From: Curvibacter sp. GWA2_64_110
GTDB taxonomy: Bacteria; Pseudomonadota; Gammaproteobacteria; Burkholderiales; Burkholderiaceae_C
Direction: 5' to 3'
DNA: 44,691 nucleotides
NCBI GenBank assembly: GCA_001797315.1
Contig: MGPC01000017.1
Span: 1 to 44,691 of the forward strand
Numbering within the stretch: position 1 is the first letter of the stretch; every line of letters starts with the position of its first letter. The translations under genes and the position numbers were made by a program. Below, piece after piece: positions 33,974-43,665 of the stretch. The notes beneath the pieces were generated by a model. That model saw only the letters and a list, made by a program, of their open reading frames with translations. It had not been told where the DNA came from and did no database searches.

Positions 33974-34675
33974 ATGAGCGACCAAGTTCAAACCATTGAG
34001 CCATCCGGCCGGTTCGGCTATGCGATGTCGCAGGCGCAGCGCAACAAGGTGCTGCGCAACACCTACTGGCTGCTGGCCCTGAGCCTGATCCCCACCGTGC
34101 TGGGTGCCTGGCTGGGCGTAGCCACCGGCATCACCCAGTCGCTCAGTGGCGGTCTGGGCATGATCGTGTTCCTGGCCGGCGCCTTCGGCTTCATCTTCGC
34201 CATCGAGAAAACCAAGAACTCGGCCGCCGGCGTGCCCGTGCTGCTGGGTTTCACCTTCTTCATGGGCCTGATGCTGTCGCGCCTGATCGCCATGGTGCTG
34301 GGTTTCAAGAACGGCACCGACCTGGTGATGATGGCCTTCGGCGGCACAGCCGGCGTGTTTTTCGTCATGGCCAGCTTGGCCAGCGTCATCAAGCGCGACC
34401 TCTCCGGCCTGGGCAAGTGGCTGATGGTCGGCGCCGTGGTGCTGATGGTCGGTTCGATCATCAACATCTTCGTCGCCTCCAGCGCCGGCATGCTGGCCAT
34501 CTCGGTGGCGGCCATCGCCATCTTCAGCGCCTACATGCTGTACGACCTGAAGCAGATCATCGATGGTGGCGAGACCAACTACATCAGCGCCACGCTGGCC
34601 CTGTACCTGGACATCATCAACGTGTTCCAGAGCCTGCTGGCCCTGCTGGGCATCTTCGGCGGCGAACGCGAATAA
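33974..34675 (+). CDS. Bax inhibitor-1 / YccA-family membrane protein
   Basis: A 233-residue protein with seven membrane segments from residue 26 on: VLRNTYWLLALSLIPTVLGAWLG, GLGMIVFLAGAFGFIFAI, GVPVLLGFTFFMGLMLS and so on, ending DIINVFQSLLALLGIFGGERE. The conserved YDLKQIIDGG and IFSAYMLYD near the end are typical of BI-1/YccA. YccA modulates FtsH; that role is inferred here. The ATG at 33974 has GGAG nine bases upstream; an earlier in-frame start is less supported. A strong terminator follows. Confidence 0.92.
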   Translation: MSDQVQTIEPSGRFGYAMSQAQRNKVLRNTYWLLALSLIPTVLGAWLGVATGITQSLSGGLGMIVFLAGAFGFIFAIEKTKNSAAGVPVLLGFTFFMGLMLSRLIAMVLGFKNGTDLVMMAFGGTAGVFFVMASLASVIKRDLSGLGKWLMVGAVVLMVGSIINIFVASSAGMLAISVAAIAIFSAYMLYDLKQIIDGGETNYISATLALYLDIINVFQSLLALLGIFGGERE

Positions 34676-34693
34676 AAGCGGCCCCGTCCCCAG

Positions 34694-34718
34694 AAAAAGG
34701 CCCTGCGGGGCCTTTTTT
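34694..34718 (+). terminator. Terminator of the YccA-like gene
   Basis: AAAAAGGCCC, a TGCG loop, GGGCCTTTTT plus one more T, 19 bases after the stop codon. Confidence 0.9.
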
Positions 34719-34797
34719 ATCGCCCCGGCAGCTTGTGCGACACTCAACCTGCACGACGAATTGCCGATAAGGTTTGTAAGCCCTACATGCACACCCC

Positions 34798-35187
34798 ATG
34801 ACACCGCGTCTCCTGCTCATTCCTGCCATCGCTCTGCTGCTGGCCGCCTGCGACATTCCCGGCATGGGTCCGGATCCACGCATTGCCCAGCGCGAGGCGG
34901 ATGCCCGGGCCATTGGCGGCGCCTGCCGCCATGCCATGCGCGGCATCGAGGACTGCTATCGCCTGAATGAGAGAGCCTCCAAAACCGCCGTCTTCGACGG
35001 CTGGAAGGAGATGGACCAGTACATGCGCGACAACAAGATCGAGGGCCAGCGCCCCAGTGTCGGCGTGGCGGAAAAAGAAGAGATCATCGAGGACAAGAAG
35101 CCGGTGGCAGCGGACGAGGTCAAGGAAAAGACCGCCGATGCCAAGTCCCGCACCGGCGCCAAGACAACGGCCTCAGACCGGCTCTAA
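34798..35187 (+). CDS. Small lipoprotein of unknown function
   Basis: A 129-residue protein starting MTPRLLLIPAIALLLAACDI. The lipobox LLAAC places the lipidated cysteine at 18, so it should be attached to a membrane. A Cys pair (GGACRHAMRGIEDCYRLN) could form a disulfide. After about residue 85 it is charged and low-complexity (EEIIEDKKPVAADEVKEKT). No family recognised. It stands alone between two unrelated genes. Confidence 0.75.
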   Translation: MTPRLLLIPAIALLLAACDIPGMGPDPRIAQREADARAIGGACRHAMRGIEDCYRLNERASKTAVFDGWKEMDQYMRDNKIEGQRPSVGVAEKEEIIEDKKPVAADEVKEKTADAKSRTGAKTTASDRL

Positions 35188-35222
35188 GCCCTGTCGACCG
35201 CACCCCTGACGCGTCCCAGCCC

Positions 35223-36662
35223 TCACGCGTCCAGTTCGAACACCGCCATGCTCTCCACGTGCGCCGTATGCGGGAACATGTTCACCACACCGGCCGCCAC
35301 ACAGCGATAGCCAGCCTGATGCACCAGCAGCCCGGCATCGCGCGCCAGCGTTGCCGGGTTGCAGCTCACATAGACAATGCGCCGCGGCGGCATCCAGCTC
35401 TGCGCGCCCTCGGTTGCGGGATGCACCGCCGGATCGAGCTTCTGCTGATGCAAATCGGCCAGCGTCTTGGCCAGGGCAAAAGCCCCCTCGCGCGGCGGAT
35501 CGACCAGCCACTTGTTGGCCACGCCGTCGCGCACCAGTTGCTCGGGCGTCATCTCGAACAGGTTGCGCGCTACAAATTCAGTAGCAGCCAGCGCATATTC
35601 TGCGGGCCTGGATGCCTTATTTTTCAAATAGTTTTCACGGGAACGCGCCACCAGCGCCTCGCTGCCCTCGATGCCCAGCACCTGGCGCGCCTGGGTGGCG
35701 ATGGGCAGCGTGAAGTTGCCCAGGCCGCAGAACCAGTCGATCACGCGCTCGGTCTTCTGTGCATCAAGCAGACGCAGTGCGCGCGACACCAGCACGCGGT
35801 TGATGTGCGGATTGACCTGGGTGAAATCGGTCGGCTTGAACGGCATGGTGATGCCGAATTCCGGCAAGGCATAGGCCAGCTGCTGCGCGCCTGCCTCGTC
35901 CAGCAGATGCACGGTGTCCGGCCCCTTGGGCTGCAGCCACCACTGCACGCCGGCATGGGCCTGGGCAAACGCCCGCAGCTTCGCTACGTCCCCCGCGCTC
36001 AAGGGCTCCAGATGGCGCAGCACCAGGGCCGTGACCTCGTCGCCACAGGCCAGTTCGATCTGCGGGCAGGTCTCGATCGCCTCGAGCGAGGCGATCAGCT
36101 CGCGCAACGGCATCAGCATGGCGCTGACATGCGGCGGCAACACCGGGCACACCTCCATGTCGGCCACATAGCGGCTCTTGCGCTCGTGAAAGCCCACCAG
36201 CACCGTGCCCTTCTTGCGCACATGGCGTACCGACAGCCGAGCACGGTAGCGGTAACCCCAGGCCGGGCCCTCGATCGGCCGCAGAATGTTCTCGGCCCGC
36301 ACCTTGCCCAGATGCCAGAGGTTGTCCTCCAGCACGCGCTGCTTGACGGCAACCTGGGCGCCCGCGTGCAGGTGCTGCATCTTGCAGCCGCCACAGGCGC
36401 CGGCATGCAGGCCGAAATGCGGACAGCCGGGCCGCACGCGCTGGGCCGACTCGCGGTGAATGGCCGTCACCGTGGCCTGTTCCCAGTTGTTCTTCTTGCG
36501 GTTGACCTGGGCACTCACCACTTCAAAGGGCAGCGCGCCCTCCACGAACACCACCTTGCCGTCAGGCCGGTGGGCAATGCCCTGGGCTTCAATATCAAGC
36601 GATTCGATCGCCAGTCCCTCGGGCGACACCGGGCTGGAATGGAGCTTGCTGTCATCAGTCAT
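35223..36662 (-). CDS. rlmD: 23S rRNA (uracil-1939-C5) methyltransferase RlmD
   Basis: An SAM-dependent m5U methyltransferase, 479 residues. The TRAM domain lies near the start. The iron-sulfur cysteines are C80, C90, C93 ([14 protein letters not shown]) and C172. The SAM motif [12 protein letters not shown] starts at 309, and the catalytic cysteine is C434 in [12 protein letters not shown]. Residues about 346-366 ([16 protein letters not shown] and flanks) are encoded by an in-frame repeat-like element (35569-35632). It is divergent from the kinase gene with 64 bases between. Confidence 0.93.
   Translation of the reverse strand: MTDDSKLHSSPVSPEGLAIESLDIEAQGIAHRPDGKVVFVEGALPFEVVSAQVNRKKNNWEQATVTAIHRESAQRVRPGCPHFGLHAGACGGCKMQHLHAGAQVAVKQRVLEDNLWHLGKVRAENILRPIEGPAWGYRYRARLSVRHVRKKGTVLVGFHERKSRYVADMEVCPVLPPHVSAMLMPLRELIASLEAIETCPQIELACGDEVTALVLRHLEPLSAGDVAKLRAFAQAHAGVQWWLQPKGPDTVHLLDEAGAQQLAYALPEFGITMPFKPTDFTQVNPHINRVLVSRALRLLDAQKTERVIDWFCGLGNFTLPIATQARQVLGIEGSEALVARSRENYLKNKASRPAEYALAATEFVARNLFEMTPEQLVRDGVANKWLVDPPREGAFALAKTLADLHQQKLDPAVHPATEGAQSWMPPRRIVYVSCNPATLARDAGLLVHQAGYRCVAAGVVNMFPHTAHVESMAVFELDA
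35569..35632. repeat. Two-palindrome repeat unit inside rlmD
   Basis: GCTAC-AAATTCA-GTAGC (35569-35585), a 30-base middle, then CTTAT-TTTTCAA-ATAGT (35616-35632). Both ends share the 5-7-5 form. I recall such bipartite elements as common in Comamonadaceae intergenic DNA; here the whole unit sits inside the coding sequence in frame. Confidence 0.6.
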
Positions 36663-36726
36663 CCCCGTATTGTCCCCGAGTTAGACTCTCGCCCGCACGC
36701 CGTGCCCGCTGCGCCAGCGCAGTCCG

Positions 36727-38646
36727 ATGGAAGGCCCTAGACTGAAAACCCGACACGAGACCTTCTTTCCAGTGAAGCTGCTGCTGGTGGCCGTGCTGTA
36801 CGGCGCCCTCGGCTGGCTGGCCCTGCATTACTTTTCCATCAACGGCCTGATCGGCATCTTCTGGCCGGCCAGCGGCCTGGCCCTGGCCGTGCTGCTGCTG
36901 GGAGGCCGACGTTATGCGTGGGGCATCCTGCTCGGCGCCGCTCTCTCCAACCTCCTCGCCGGTATCAATCCTGTTGCGGCGTTCGGCGGGGCCGCCGGTG
37001 CCAGCCTGGCCGCGCTGCTGGGCCACTGGCTGCTCACGCGCGGCGAACAGTTTGACATCACGCTGGCTGGCATGCACGACTACAGCCGGCTGGTGCTGCA
37101 GGCCGCCTTTCTGTCCAGCGGCATCAGTGCCCTGGTCGGCACCGTCAGCTTCGTCGCCTTCGGTACCTTGGCGCTACAGCATACGTGGCAACACCTGCTT
37201 CACTGGTGGCTCGGCGATGCCCTGGGTGTCATGCTGGTCGCTCCCCTGATCCTGGTCTGGCAGCGCCGGCCGGACCGGGTGTCGAATCTCCGGCGCTGGC
37301 CTGAGGTTGGCGTGATTGTGGGTCTGACCTTCCTGGCCGGGCAGATCATTTTTCTCGACTGGTTCTCCAACTCGTTCGGCCTGCTCATCAACCAGGGCTA
37401 CTGGATGTTCCTGTTCATCACCTGGGCCGCCATACGCCTGGGCGTGCATGGCGTGGTGCTGATGCTGTGCCTGGCCTCGGTGCAGGTATCGCTGGGCATC
37501 CATCTGAACGTGGGCTGGTTTGTGCAACGCATGGCACCGCAGATCCAGTTGCTCAACAGCGGCTTCTATCTGATGATCCTCAGCCTGGTCGGCATGTCGC
37601 TGGCCATCTACTTCGCGGCGCGCAAACAGGCGGAAAACACCCTGCGCATCGCGGCGACGGCCTTCGAGTGCCAGGAGGGCATGATCATCACGGATGCCGA
37701 CATGCGCATCCTGCGGACCAACCACAGCTTCAGCCGCATCATGGGCTATTCGAACGAGGAAGTGGTCGGCCAGACCACCACGTTCATGCGCGCGGACCGG
37801 CAACCGGCCTCCTTTTACGAAGCCGCCTGGGCCACGGCCCGGCGCGAGGGCTCCTGGCGCGACGAGGTCTGGCACCGACGCAAGAACGGCGAAGTGTTTC
37901 CGCAGTGGCTGACCTGCACGGCCGTCACCAATGAACGAGGCGACATCACGAACTATGTCGTCACCCACACCGACATCACCCATCTGAAACAGCAGGAAGC
38001 CAAACGCCTAGCCAACGAGGCGGCCCACCGGGAGGCCCTGGTGCGCGAGGTGCATCACCGCATCAAGAACAATCTGCAGGGCATCACCGGCCTGCTGCGC
38101 CAGTTCGCCCAGGCCTATCCGGAAACAGCCGACCCGATCAACCAGGCGATCGGGCAGGTGCGCAGCGTGGCCGTCATCCATGGCCTGCAAGGCCGCAGTT
38201 CCTTGCGCACGGTCCGCCTGTGCGAACTGACCAGCGCCATCGCCAGCGATATCGAGTCCCTATGGCAGACCCCCATCCATGTCGACATCCCCCAGTCGTG
38301 GACGCCAGGCGTCCTCGCCGAAACCGAGGCCGTACCGATCGCCCTGGTGCTCAATGAACTGATCCTCAACGCCGTCAAGCATGGCGGCAAGTCCCATGGC
38401 GACATCCAGATCAGGTTGCGCAAAGGACCACTGCACGACATCATTCAGGTCAGCATCACCAACTCAGGCGAATGGCGCAGCAACGCGCGCAACCCGGCCG
38501 CCCTCCACAGCGGCTTGCAGTTGGTCGAGGCCTTGCTGCCGGGCTCAGGCGCCCGTCTGAACCGACAGCAGCAAGGCCATCAGGTGCAAGTGCTGCTGGA
38601 ACTGGAGCCACCCGTGATCTCGCTGGAATTCGAGGAGTCCGCATGA
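36727..38646 (+). CDS. MASE1-PAS-HisKA_2 sensor histidine kinase
   Basis: A 639-residue membrane sensor kinase. The N-terminal MASE1 region (about 13-300) has eight or so membrane segments with FSINGLIGIFWPASGLALAVLL and HWWLGDALGVMLVAPLILVW. A PAS domain follows (about 305-420, MIITDADMRILRTNHSFSRIMGYS). The kinase core is HisKA_2 type: LVREVHHRIKNNLQGITGLL (phospho-His at 443/444), then the ATPase N-box ELILNAVKHGGKS and LHSGLQLVEALLPGSGA. It overlaps the ANTAR regulator gene by 4 bases. The signal is unknown. Confidence 0.9.
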   Translation: MEGPRLKTRHETFFPVKLLLVAVLYGALGWLALHYFSINGLIGIFWPASGLALAVLLLGGRRYAWGILLGAALSNLLAGINPVAAFGGAAGASLAALLGHWLLTRGEQFDITLAGMHDYSRLVLQAAFLSSGISALVGTVSFVAFGTLALQHTWQHLLHWWLGDALGVMLVAPLILVWQRRPDRVSNLRRWPEVGVIVGLTFLAGQIIFLDWFSNSFGLLINQGYWMFLFITWAAIRLGVHGVVLMLCLASVQVSLGIHLNVGWFVQRMAPQIQLLNSGFYLMILSLVGMSLAIYFAARKQAENTLRIAATAFECQEGMIITDADMRILRTNHSFSRIMGYSNEEVVGQTTTFMRADRQPASFYEAAWATARREGSWRDEVWHRRKNGEVFPQWLTCTAVTNERGDITNYVVTHTDITHLKQQEAKRLANEAAHREALVREVHHRIKNNLQGITGLLRQFAQAYPETADPINQAIGQVRSVAVIHGLQGRSSLRTVRLCELTSAIASDIESLWQTPIHVDIPQSWTPGVLAETEAVPIALVLNELILNAVKHGGKSHGDIQIRLRKGPLHDIIQVSITNSGEWRSNARNPAALHSGLQLVEALLPGSGARLNRQQQGHQVQVLLELEPPVISLEFEESA

Positions 38647-39242
38647 ACGCCACCGCCCCGCTCAAAGCCAGGCTGCTGCTGGTCGACGACGACCGTCTGG
38701 TGCTGTCCACCCTGGCCAGCGGCCTGCTCAAGGCCGGTTATGGCGTCAAAACAGCCGAATCCGCCGAGGAAGCAGAAATGCTGCTGGCCAGCGGTGAAGA
38801 CCCGGATCTGGCCATCCTCGACATTCGCATGTCGGGCCAGGACGGTCTGTTTCTCGCCCGACGGCTACAGGAGCTCGATCACATCCCCTTCATGATGCTC
38901 AGCGCCTACAGCGACCAGGCCATGATCGACCAGGCCAACCAGCTCGGCGCCCTGGGCTATATGGTCAAGCCGCTGGACATCCCGCAACTGCTGCCGGGCA
39001 TCGAGGCCGCCCTTTCCCGCGCCAACGAGTTGCAGAGCCTGCGCGAGAGCCGCCAGCAGCTGCAGGCGGCTCTCACTGCCGAACGCGACATCAGTGTGGC
39101 CGTCGGCATCACCATGGTGCAAGACCGGCTGGGACGCCACGCGGCCTTCGAGCTGCTGCGCAAGACCGCACGCAGCCAGCGTCGCAAACTGGGCGAGCTC
39201 GCAACCGAGATCATTCAGGCCAGCGAAACGCCAAACCCTTGA
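38643..39242 (+). CDS. Response regulator with ANTAR RNA-binding domain
   Basis: A 199-residue regulator. The receiver domain has VDDD (14-17), phospho-acceptor D60 in LAILDIRMSG, and K109. A coiled-coil linker (about 120-145) leads to an ANTAR domain (about 146-195, ISVAVGITMVQDRLGRHAAF and LLRKTARSQRRKLGELATEI). ANTAR proteins bind paired-hairpin RNA and cause antitermination. Kinase and regulator are translationally coupled, like EutW-EutV. No canonical AnnGnn two-hexaloop target was found in the window; the leader at 39312-39397 is the nearest candidate. Confidence 0.92.
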   Translation: MNATAPLKARLLLVDDDRLVLSTLASGLLKAGYGVKTAESAEEAEMLLASGEDPDLAILDIRMSGQDGLFLARRLQELDHIPFMMLSAYSDQAMIDQANQLGALGYMVKPLDIPQLLPGIEAALSRANELQSLRESRQQLQAALTAERDISVAVGITMVQDRLGRHAAFELLRKTARSQRRKLGELATEIIQASETPNP

Positions 39243-39294
39243 TATGCGGTCGTTTCACGGCGCATTTCTTGATTGACGTCATGGCACAAGATTT

Positions 39295-39311
39295 GCTATA
39301 AAAACAATAGT
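39295..39311. repeat. 5-7-5 palindrome, near-perfect
   Basis: GCTAT-AAAAACA-ATAGT, one base off perfect, downstream of the ANTAR regulator gene. Fourth member of the family seen at 17378, 27099 and 35569. Confidence 0.6.
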
Positions 39312-39397
39312 AGCGACAGACCTCTACCCGTGTCGCTGCTGGGGCCCCGAACCTGCCTCGTTAAACCTCCGCCTGGCCAGATGCCAGGCGCTTAACG
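39312..39397 (+). promoter_or_regulatory. Two-hairpin leader of the PAS chemoreceptor gene
   Basis: Hairpin 1: AGCGACA / TGTCGCT (39312-39318 with 39331-39337, 12-base loop). Hairpin 2: CGTTAA, a 5-base bulge, CGCCTGGC, loop CAGAT, GCCAGGCG, one base, TTAACG (39359-39397), 14 base pairs in all. The ribosome site AGGAGG (39412-39417) remains free. No T run follows, so it is not an obvious intrinsic terminator. Confidence 0.5.
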
Positions 39398-39421
39398 TCA
39401 TCCAGGTACCAGGAGGCCCAC

Positions 39422-40969
39422 GTGAGAACCAATCTGCCGGTTACGCAGCAGGAATATCAGTTCCCCGACAACGAAACGCTGTTGTCGGCAACCGACACAG
39501 CAAGCCATATCACTTATGCCAACGCCGCCTTCATCCGGACCAGCGGTTTTTCGCCGGACGAGTTGATCGGCGAGCCCCACAACCTGGTGCGCCACCCGGA
39601 CATGCCGGTCGAGGCCTTTGCCGACATGTGGCGCAGCCTGAAGCGGGGACAGTCCTGGACCGCCTTGGTGAAAAACCGACGCAAGAGCGGCGACCACTAC
39701 TGGGTGCGCGCCAATGCCGCGCCGATGCGCCGCAACGGCCAGGTGGTCGGCTACCTCTCGGTTCGCACCAAACCGGCTCGCCCCGAAGTTGAGGCTGCCG
39801 AAGCACTCTATCGCCGCTTCCGTGACGGCAAGGCATCCGGACTCGCCTTTCACCGTGGCCTGCTGATACGCACAGGCTGGATGTGCTGGGCCAGCACGCT
39901 GCAGCTGCTGCCCATGACCTGGCGCGTGCGTCTGCCGCTACTGCTGGTGGCCGCGGCCGCCGCCGGTGCGCTGGCCCTCACCGGCCTGCCCGTCGAGGCC
40001 TGGGCCGGTCTGGGCACGGTCCTGGGCCTGAGCCTGCTGTTGGCGGCCTGGTTCATCGAAGCCCAGATCACCTCCCCTTTGCGAAAAATTGCCGCTGTGG
40101 CACAGCAGGTCGCCAGCGGCGAAGCGAGCGCGCCCCTGAACCTCAACCGCTGCGACGACATCGGCATTCTGGCGCGCTCCATCAACCAGGCCGGCCTCAA
40201 CCTGCAATCGCTGGTGGCGGACGTCCATGAACAGGTGTCGGGTGTCCAGATGGCCAGCCATGAAATTGCCACCGCCAACAACGACCTCTCCAGCCGGACT
40301 GAGCAGACCGCCTCCAACCTGGAGCAGACCGCCGCCGCCATGGAAGAGCAGACCGCCACCGTGCGCCAGAATTCCGACACCGCCCAGCAAGCCAGCCAAC
40401 TGGCACAGAACGCCAGCGACGTTGCCAGCCGCGGCGGCGAAGCCGTATCCGACATCGTGTCCACCATGGCGTTGATCTCGGAGGCCAGCCGCAAGATTGT
40501 CGACATCATCAGCGTGATCGACGGCATCGCCTTCCAGACCAACATCCTGGCGCTCAATGCCGCGGTGGAGGCGGCCCGCGCCGGCGAGCAGGGCCGCGGC
40601 TTTGCCGTGGTGGCCGGCGAAGTGCGCAGCCTGGCCGGGCGCAGCGCGGAGGCCGCCAAGGAGATCAAGAGCCTGATCGACGACTCGGTCAGCAAGGTCG
40701 ACAGCGGTTCGCGCCTGGTGGCCGATGCCGGCCAGACCATGACGGAAGTGGTCGGCCAGGTCCAGCGCGTGAATGACCTGATCGCCGAGATCACGGCTGC
40801 GTCCAAAGAGCAGTCCATCGGCATCTCGCAAGTCGGTCAGGCCGTGAGCCAGCTCGACGAGATGACGCAGCAAAACGCCGCCATGGTCGAGCAAAGCAGT
40901 GCGGCAGCCAACAGCATGCGCGAGCAGGCGCAGCGCCTGATGGAAGCGGTCAAGGTGTTCTCAATCTGA
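39422..40969 (+). CDS. PAS-domain chemoreceptor (Aer-like MCP)
   Basis: A 515-residue methyl-accepting chemotaxis protein. The N-terminal PAS domain (about 15-115) has [35 protein letters not shown], typical of Aer redox sensors. Two membrane segments (about 165-210), a HAMP domain (about 210-265) and the long signalling hairpin with [48 protein letters not shown] complete it. The start is a GTG with AGGAGG five bases before. The protein ends shortly after the signalling domain with no receptor tail for CheR. Confidence 0.92.
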   Translation: MRTNLPVTQQEYQFPDNETLLSATDTASHITYANAAFIRTSGFSPDELIGEPHNLVRHPDMPVEAFADMWRSLKRGQSWTALVKNRRKSGDHYWVRANAAPMRRNGQVVGYLSVRTKPARPEVEAAEALYRRFRDGKASGLAFHRGLLIRTGWMCWASTLQLLPMTWRVRLPLLLVAAAAAGALALTGLPVEAWAGLGTVLGLSLLLAAWFIEAQITSPLRKIAAVAQQVASGEASAPLNLNRCDDIGILARSINQAGLNLQSLVADVHEQVSGVQMASHEIATANNDLSSRTEQTASNLEQTAAAMEEQTATVRQNSDTAQQASQLAQNASDVASRGGEAVSDIVSTMALISEASRKIVDIISVIDGIAFQTNILALNAAVEAARAGEQGRGFAVVAGEVRSLAGRSAEAAKEIKSLIDDSVSKVDSGSRLVADAGQTMTEVVGQVQRVNDLIAEITAASKEQSIGISQVGQAVSQLDEMTQQNAAMVEQSSAAANSMREQAQRLMEAVKVFSI

Positions 40970-41137
40970 GCGCTGCCCGTTCGCACGTTGACAACCCACC
41001 ATGAACACGCCGCCGACCGACCGCGTTCCTGCAAAGGTTCTGGCCGCGCTGGCGGCTGATTGCGCCGGCAAAGCCCGCGCAAAATAAAGCACACGACCGA
41101 CAGTACAAGCAACACAGAGACAACGGAAGCCGCCTTG

Positions 41138-43636
41138 ATGGAACACCCGCAACACAGCCATCCTTATCAACTGGGTATCGGACTCGCTCTGCTGGCACTG
41201 GCAGTACCGCTGCTGGGGTGGGTCTCCCAGCCATCGCGGCTGATCGCATTGGCGCCGGCCCAGTTCGTGTTCTGGCATACCGTGGTGGAGCTGTTGGCGG
41301 TGGTGGTGGCCATGCTGATCTTCATCACGGGCTACCGCGCCATCCTGTCGCCGCGCAAAGGTGCGGTGGTCTGGCTGGGCATCGCCTTCATGGGCGTGGG
41401 GCTGTTCGATCTGCTGCACACGATGAGTTATGTCGGCATGCCGAATGCGGTGACACCCAACTCGCCGCAAAAATCCATCATCTTCTGGCTCGCTGCCCGC
41501 CTGCTGGCCGCCGTGGCGATGCTGGTCTATGCCTCGCTCCCAAGCGTGCCGGATGTGTCCAAGACACGCAAGCGACTGGCCTTGTCCCTGATGCTGTGCA
41601 TCGTCGGCGCACTGGCCTACGCCGGCTTGCTGCAGCCGGAGCAGCTGCCGGCCTTCTTCATTGCCGGCCAAGGACTCACCCCGCTCAAGATCGGGCTGGA
41701 ATGGCTGGTTATCGTGCTCAACCTCATCACCCTGGGCGTGTTCTGGGTTCGCCGCAAGATGCTGGCGCGCGAGTGTTTGATGGCGCTGGTCTTTGCCGTA
41801 GCGCTGTCCGCCGTCTCGGAATTGTTCTTGACCATGTTCGGCGTGCTGGATCAGGACAGCGCCAATGCCCTGGGGCATGCCTACAAGGTGGCCGCCTACC
41901 TGTACCTGTTCCATGCCACCTTCAACGAAGCCCTGCGGCGTCCGCTGGAACGGCTTGAAATGCAGCACCTGCGCGAGAAGGTGACGCTCAGTGCCGCGCC
42001 CGATGGCGTTTTGTGGGTAGACCAAAGCGGACGCATCCTGATGGCCAACCCCGCGCTGGAGGCGTTGACGGGCCACAGCCCCAGCCAATTGGTAGGACAG
42101 AACGTCGACATCTTTCTCCCGCCATACCTGCGGGAGCGCCATGCACAGTCCATGCGGAATTATTTTCTGGATCCGGAAACCCGTGCCATGGGCAGCCGCG
42201 ACCTGAAACTTCTGTGCAAAGACGGGCGGATGCTGCCGGTGGACATCTCTCTCGGCTATTGGGAAGACGAGGGTGCGCCACACGCCATTGCCTATATCCG
42301 GGATTTGACCGAGCGCAAAAAATTCGAAGAGTCGCTGCGGCACCAGGCCACCCATGACGAACTCACCGGCCTGCCCAACCGCTGGCTGTTTCGCCTGCAG
42401 TTGAACCAGGCCCTGGCACGCGCGGCACGCTCCGAATTGCGCGTGGCAGTCCTGCTGCTGGATCTGGACTATTTCAAGACCGTCAACGACAGCTTTGGCC
42501 ATGCCACGGGCGATGCCTTGCTGGTGCAGGTCGGCCACCGCATCCGAAGCATCCTGCGCGACAACGACGTTCTGGCCCGCATGGGGGGCGACGAGTTCAG
42601 CATTCTGCTGACCGATCTGACCGACGTGGATGAAGCAGTCAGCGTGGCCGCCAAGCTCCTGGTCGCGCTGCAGGCTTCGTATCGCCTGCAAAACCAGGAC
42701 CTGTATTCGGGTGGCAGCATGGGTCTGGCGTTTTACCCGGATGATGCGCGCGATGGCGACACCCTGCTGCGTTATGCCGACATGGCCATGTACCAGGCCA
42801 AGCAGGCAGGCCGTGGCGCCTACGCCTGCTACTCGCGCGAGATGGACCGCCGCGTGCACGAAGATATGCAGTTGCATACGCGGCTCAAGGAAGCGCTGGC
42901 ACAGCAAACCCTGCGCCTGCACTACCAGCCACAAGTGGATATGAAGAGCGGTGCGCTGGTGGGCGCCGAGGCGCTGCTGCGCTGGAACGACTCCCTGCTC
43001 GGGTCCGTTCCGCCATCGCAGTTCATCCCGATCGCCGAAGCCACAGGCCTGATCATTCCCCTGTCGGACTGGGTGCTGGAAACGGCCTGCCAGCAAATCG
43101 CCGCCTGGTCCCAGTCCGGGATACCGGTACGTGTGGCCGTGAATGTTTCCGCCCAGCAACTGCACCAGGGCCATTTGCCGGGCAAGGTCAAGGCCGCACT
43201 GGCGCGTACCGGGGCACACGCCCGCTGGCTCGACCTTGAAATCACCGAATCCGTGGCCATGACCCGGCCGAAACAGGCCCTTGAGCAGCTCAACGCCCTG
43301 GTCGCGCTGGGCTGCAGCGTGTCGCTCGACGACTTCGGCACCGGCTATTCCTCGCTCACCTACCTCAAGACCTTGCCGGTCAGCAAGATCAAGATCGACC
43401 AGAGCTTCGTGCAGGACGTCACCAGCGATCCGAGCGATGCCATCATCGTGCAGACCATCATCGGCATGGCCGACACCCTGGGCCTGGATGTCATTGCCGA
43501 AGGCGTCGAAACCGAGGCCCAGAAAGCGTTGCTTGAACACTACGGCTGCCCCGCCTACCAAGGCTATCTGTTCTGCCGCCCCCTGCCGGCACAGGAATTC
43601 GAAGCATTGCTGCGCAAGCAGCGCCCCATTCATTAA
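41138..43636 (+). CDS. Membrane-sensor PAS GGDEF-EAL protein
   Basis: An 832-residue c-di-GMP turnover enzyme. The N-terminal MASE-like membrane domain (about 10-265, with [23 protein letters not shown] and [12 protein letters not shown], resembling MASE3) has eight or so segments. A PAS domain follows (about 280-395), then GGDEF (GGDEF at 483-487, inhibitory-site RxxD at R474-D477) and EAL (EAL at 611-613, [22 protein letters not shown]). Both active sites look intact, so it could make or break c-di-GMP. The ATG at 41138 is chosen; an upstream TTG would add 26 residues. Confidence 0.92.
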   Translation: MEHPQHSHPYQLGIGLALLALAVPLLGWVSQPSRLIALAPAQFVFWHTVVELLAVVVAMLIFITGYRAILSPRKGAVVWLGIAFMGVGLFDLLHTMSYVGMPNAVTPNSPQKSIIFWLAARLLAAVAMLVYASLPSVPDVSKTRKRLALSLMLCIVGALAYAGLLQPEQLPAFFIAGQGLTPLKIGLEWLVIVLNLITLGVFWVRRKMLARECLMALVFAVALSAVSELFLTMFGVLDQDSANALGHAYKVAAYLYLFHATFNEALRRPLERLEMQHLREKVTLSAAPDGVLWVDQSGRILMANPALEALTGHSPSQLVGQNVDIFLPPYLRERHAQSMRNYFLDPETRAMGSRDLKLLCKDGRMLPVDISLGYWEDEGAPHAIAYIRDLTERKKFEESLRHQATHDELTGLPNRWLFRLQLNQALARAARSELRVAVLLLDLDYFKTVNDSFGHATGDALLVQVGHRIRSILRDNDVLARMGGDEFSILLTDLTDVDEAVSVAAKLLVALQASYRLQNQDLYSGGSMGLAFYPDDARDGDTLLRYADMAMYQAKQAGRGAYACYSREMDRRVHEDMQLHTRLKEALAQQTLRLHYQPQVDMKSGALVGAEALLRWNDSLLGSVPPSQFIPIAEATGLIIPLSDWVLETACQQIAAWSQSGIPVRVAVNVSAQQLHQGHLPGKVKAALARTGAHARWLDLEITESVAMTRPKQALEQLNALVALGCSVSLDDFGTGYSSLTYLKTLPVSKIKIDQSFVQDVTSDPSDAIIVQTIIGMADTLGLDVIAEGVETEAQKALLEHYGCPAYQGYLFCRPLPAQEFEALLRKQRPIH

Positions 43637-43665
43637 AAGAACCAACCTCACTGGGAATAACAGCC

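Noticed and set aside
39312-39397. Classic ANTAR two-hexaloop terminator motif
   Set aside because: Loops are 12 and 5 bases, not AnnGnn hexaloops, and no T run follows; listed only as a non-standard structured leader.
41001-41087. A 28-codon open frame before the GGDEF-EAL gene
   Set aside because: No ribosome site, Ala/Lys-rich low-complexity product and no recognisable feature; likely chance.
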